The translations under genes were made by a program, and so were the position numbers. Below the pieces are notes generated by a model. The model was not told where the DNA came from, made no database searches, and saw nothing but the letters and a program-made list of their open reading frames with translations. From assembly GCA_030435675.1 (NCBI GenBank), contig CM059623.1, forward strand, positions 4,614,012 to 4,678,011: 64,000 bases of DNA, read 5' to 3'. Below are positions 60,763 to 64,000 of this stretch, in pieces. Source of the DNA: Steinernema hermaphroditum. Its lineage: Eukaryota; Nematoda; Chromadorea; Rhabditida; Steinernematidae. How positions within the stretch are numbered: position 1 is the stretch's first letter; each line of letters opens with the position of its first letter.

Positions 60763-63080
60763 ATTGCATCTTTCTCTGTAATCTTAAGTAAGGATATAGC
60801 TTTTATAACTTTGAAAAAGGAAACTTTCACAAAAAGTATTTACTTCGAAGTTTACCACTTTATTTTTTTTCCGTTTCTGACATCTACGTCACATTCCAGG
60901 CCGCTGGTGTTTTCCGTTCGCCACCACAGACACTAAATAGCGGAGAGACCGAAATCGATCAGTCGAGCACTCAGCAAACTTTCCTGCTTTCCCTCTTTTA
61001 TTGAGTTTAAATTAAGTGAAACTTTCGAAGAACGTGCATTCCATTTCAACCCCAAAAAGTTAATTAAAAATAGTGGTCGACAATCCTTTCAGAGTGTCTC
61101 TTTTTCTTTTAAACATACAACGGAGTTTCTTAACGTTTATTTCATGCTCTAGATTTAAATTTAATTTTGTCCGAGTATTGAATTCGTTCTTATATGAAAG
61201 ATAATTATCGACCGCGATTATATTAGTTCAGTAGTCCGTTGAAGAGGTGCTTCCACATTTGCTTTGCCGCCAACCGATCGCACCGACCTCCAGACACACA
61301 GACTCGTGTCTCTTGTCTTATCCGGGAGCATTAACTGTCGAATTCCTCGTGTGCACTGGTTGGTCGACTATCCATTTCTCTGCCGCCGACTTCTCTCGCC
61401 CCAATGCCCCTAGACAGTTATCGTTATATCAGCATATCGTTGAAGGCTTCAAATTGTAAATGAGCCGCAAAGCAACCATCGACCAAATCCAAATTCGTAG
61501 AGACGGGCGTAAACAACTCTTTGGTAACGTGAATTCGGGAGAGAGACATGTTTATTGGGTAGGTCGTGGTCTTTGAACGAAGTTATGACTCATGTGGGAA
61601 GCATCTCCTTCTGCTAGCATCCAGTTATCATACTAACTTTGCTCTTTGCACTTGGATTGGACCTAATCAGTTCCGATATCTTTTCCTAGCTCACCATGGC
61701 TTGATATTCGTTAGGTATGCGAGTCCAGATGATAGGCTATGTAGAACTACTAACATCGTGAAAAAGGCCGTAACAGATAGCAGAGCCGATCTTCTGACCT
61801 GGTGATAACGGATGAATAATATGAGGTGTGATGCCAGATGGTGAACGGAACTGGAGTAAAGGGTCCATATGATGTTCCCAGCACGATCTATTGCGTCTTG
61901 CTTGAGCTTCTCGGTTTTGGGTAGATTTAGTAAGTTTTTCGTCCAATACTGCCACTCTTCTTTCTCAGACCACTTGATGTTTTTGTGGCACTTTTAACTC
62001 GGAACCAAATCGGCCCTCCTGTGCCCGAATAACCCTGCAAAGCGCCCTTCTTAAAACGAAATTTTAGAAGTGACTAGAAATAGACTCTCTCGTCGTTCTC
62101 TCTATGAAATGACCTTCGGCCATATGTTCCATATGTTTTCGGCGTCCGGAGATCCCGACTTCGATGTGTGTTTTGCAACACGAGGCCCCTCGGCCGCTCC
62201 CAAACAATTTTTTTCGCGTTGAATATGAAATGCCTGAAGCGGGAACTCAATTCCCTCCATTAGCATTCCATTTCCGTCTTCTTGCCGCCTTCGCCGCCAC
62301 TTTGATTACGCATCGGCGTCGTCAGTCATCTCGGACGGTTTTTGTTAGCACCAGCTAATCTCGTCTCGGGACCAGATTAAGTGGACTCAGAAACGTCGTT
62401 ATGGCCTTCCACGTGGTGTCCATTGAGGCGCTCCGATGGATCCAAGGTGTTTTTTTCGGGGGAATGACAGGAGAAATGAGGATAGATTTGTGTCAGTCTT
62501 AGGACATGTGCACTTTGGCTGTCAGAAGAAATGAGTAAGGGATCGAGATCTCGTGAGGATGATCGTGTTCTTGTTCCATGTCAGAAGCGATATCTCGTGT
62601 TCTATTTGATCACAAGTCTATTTAGTTGTTTGAATAAGAAATTTTAAACGCAAACATCTCAAAGGCAATTTAATAGAAAAGGACAAGCAATTATCTCACT
62701 TTTCGAGGCGAGAGAGCTGATCGGCTTGTTTGTTCGGATGTACACAAAATAGAGATGATGGGATGGGTGTTGACAGCGAAATGTACTTTCTCCATTTTGG
62801 GAGTGAATTTTACAGCTCTTTTTATGGACTTGCCAGTTCGTTTGGATTCACTTCTCTCCGTCTGTGACGTTTCTTCTGTTCATAGCTTTTATATGTTCAC
62901 ATGACAATTTTTGAAAGATGTAGAGGTATACAAATGCATGACTCTTATCATTGTTGAATTTAATGTGCATACCGGTCGTTTGACTATTCATTTCTCAGCA
63001 TTCTCTACCACCGACCGGTCGCACCAGTGCTCGTAGACAGTCTCATCTGCATGGGGTGGCGGTGGAGAGGCGGTGAGGTC
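60763..63080. other. Intergenic, with a solo promoter-like block at 61330-61400
   Basis: No protein gene was recognised. At 61340-61400 the words GGTCGACTATCCATTTCTCT and GCCGCCGAC resemble the far part of the U4 promoter block, but no U4 sequence follows at the expected distance. The right end (62990-63080) is the promoter block of the last U4 copy. Confidence 0.5.
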
Positions 63081-63209
63081 AGCTATAACGTGACCAATGA
63101 GGCTCAGCCGAGGTGCGTTTATTGCTGGTTGAAAACTTTCACCCAATTGCCCGCCACAGACTCTGAAACACGAGTTCTGTAGGCAATTTTTGGAAACCCC
63201 CAGGGGTTA
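63081..63209 (+). pseudogene. U4: U4 snRNA with a 13-nt 5' deletion (probable pseudogene)
   Basis: 129 nt. After AGCT the bases TTGCGCAGAGGCG are missing, and the sequence continues ATAACGTGACCAATG. The lost stretch is the 5' part that pairs with U6 in stem II, so this copy should not form a normal U4/U6 duplex. The K-turn, stem I region, Sm site AATTTTTGG and 3' hairpin are intact, and the upstream promoter block is retained, so the defect is probably recent. Confidence 0.85.
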
Positions 63210-64000
63210 ATAATCTCAACAAAACGTTCACTACAGCCTTGTCGCATACTAGACAATTATCATTGCCGCCTCTTCCTATCTTCCACACAGCCCACCAAAA
63301 TCTAATTTCATGAACATGTGTTTTGCTCAAATGCATTTTATATCAGCGGCGATTAATCGACTCTTTCCCCTTTGGTTTCTGTTTTTAGATTTCCAAAGAC
63401 GAAAACAATCTTCGGCTCTTTGACTGCGACAACAAAGATGGAACTTCCATGCGAAACGGAACTAGATAAACACGAAAAAAGGAATAATATCTCGCTTGGG
63501 ATTCGAACGTCTTATGTTTGGAGTCGTAAACAGCGTCCATATCTGACGTCATAAAAAGCGAGAATTTTTTGGTTCACTTTTTGAAATTCGTTCATCCCTG
63601 TAATTTCCAGTGCTAATCCTGCCATGACCCTTCTCATAGCCATGTCTTCTTTCCCATGGGACTGCACGAACTCATTAAATACCGTTGTTTATCCTCGTTC
63701 GCATGCTTCTGGGAGTCTTTTTCGGTCAGGCACAACTTCGGCGCTTCCGCAACGGTCCGTTTTTTTTCTGCACGTTTATTGTCCAAAGACCATCGTCGAG
63801 ATGACCAAAACAAGGCTCTGTTTTTTTATTTGATACGTAACAGACCCTATTATGAGCTCATCTGTCCTACGCAAATGCATAATTTCGTTTCATTTGAAGC
63901 GTCTTGGCCTCTTTTCTGTTAAAAACACTGTTTGTCTTGGGCAGATATCACTCATGTAGGTCATTGATATCCCTTGTATTTCAGCATTCACACAAGCATG
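63210..64000. other. Intergenic to window end, nothing recognised
   Basis: A tRNA-like TTCGAATCCC (minus strand) near 63490-63520 does not fold into a tRNA. No gene was recognised. Confidence 0.45.

Noticed and set aside
63485..63560. tRNA-like sequence with TTCGAATCCC and a CCA anticodon-like loop on the minus strand
   Set aside because: The T arm lacks a pairing stem and no acceptor stem can be formed; at best it is a fossil.

Overview
This is a nuclear window from a nematode. It has compact multi-exon genes with many 39-60 nt introns ending in TTTCAG-like acceptors, acceptors lying a few bases upstream of start codons (as expected for spliced-leader trans-splicing), and a gene set of nematode character: type IV collagen alpha-1, parkin, pescadillo, an ATP10-type P4-ATPase and a CUC-1-like copper chaperone. 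A rhabditid relative, possibly Steinernema-like, is my guess; the species cannot be fixed from the sequence. From memory, unchecked, the C. elegans counterparts of many of these genes (emb-9, pdr-1, rpl-9, lpd-7, cuc-1, elb-1, tat-3) lie on chromosome III.

Layout. 0-7 kb: end of a U4 snRNA gene, an ATP10-like flippase (+) and a PPTC7-like phosphatase (-), convergent. 7-9.7 kb: no gene recognised. 9.7-16 kb: lipoyl synthase followed by RGP1 (-), then CDK2AP1-like, DPH7 and an ATX1/CUC-1 copper chaperone (+); the first two of that trio overlap as TAATG. 15-19 kb: elongin B, UTP25 and a DUF3105/TP53I13-like secreted protein in series (-). 19-29 kb: tRNA-Met, several nematode-specific proteins, a tandem SH2-like protein, a four-helix membrane protein and TMEM33. 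30-41 kb: ALDH9-type dehydrogenase, ribosomal protein L9 with two related intronic RNAs that look like H/ACA snoRNAs, pescadillo, parkin and NOL9. 41-49.4 kb: a nematode-specific protein, a U4 gene, a small secreted protein and the roughly 6.6 kb emb-9-like collagen IV gene (-). 49.4-64 kb: gene-poor, with a second tRNA-Met, an EGF-repeat membrane protein whose long intron holds a U4 gene and a tRNA-Val, and two more U4 copies.

The most interesting items are (1) a dispersed U4 snRNA family with a conserved upstream block, one copy lacking the U6-pairing 5' end; (2) paired H/ACA-like RNAs in both rpl-9 introns with compensatory stem changes; (3) the CDK2AP1/DPH7 ORFs overlapping by one base, which leaves no room for a trans-splice site; (4) a two-codon uORF whose stop overlaps the RGP1 start; (5) tandem SH2-like domains both lacking the phosphotyrosine-binding arginine. 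I saw no transposase, CRISPR array or viral gene.
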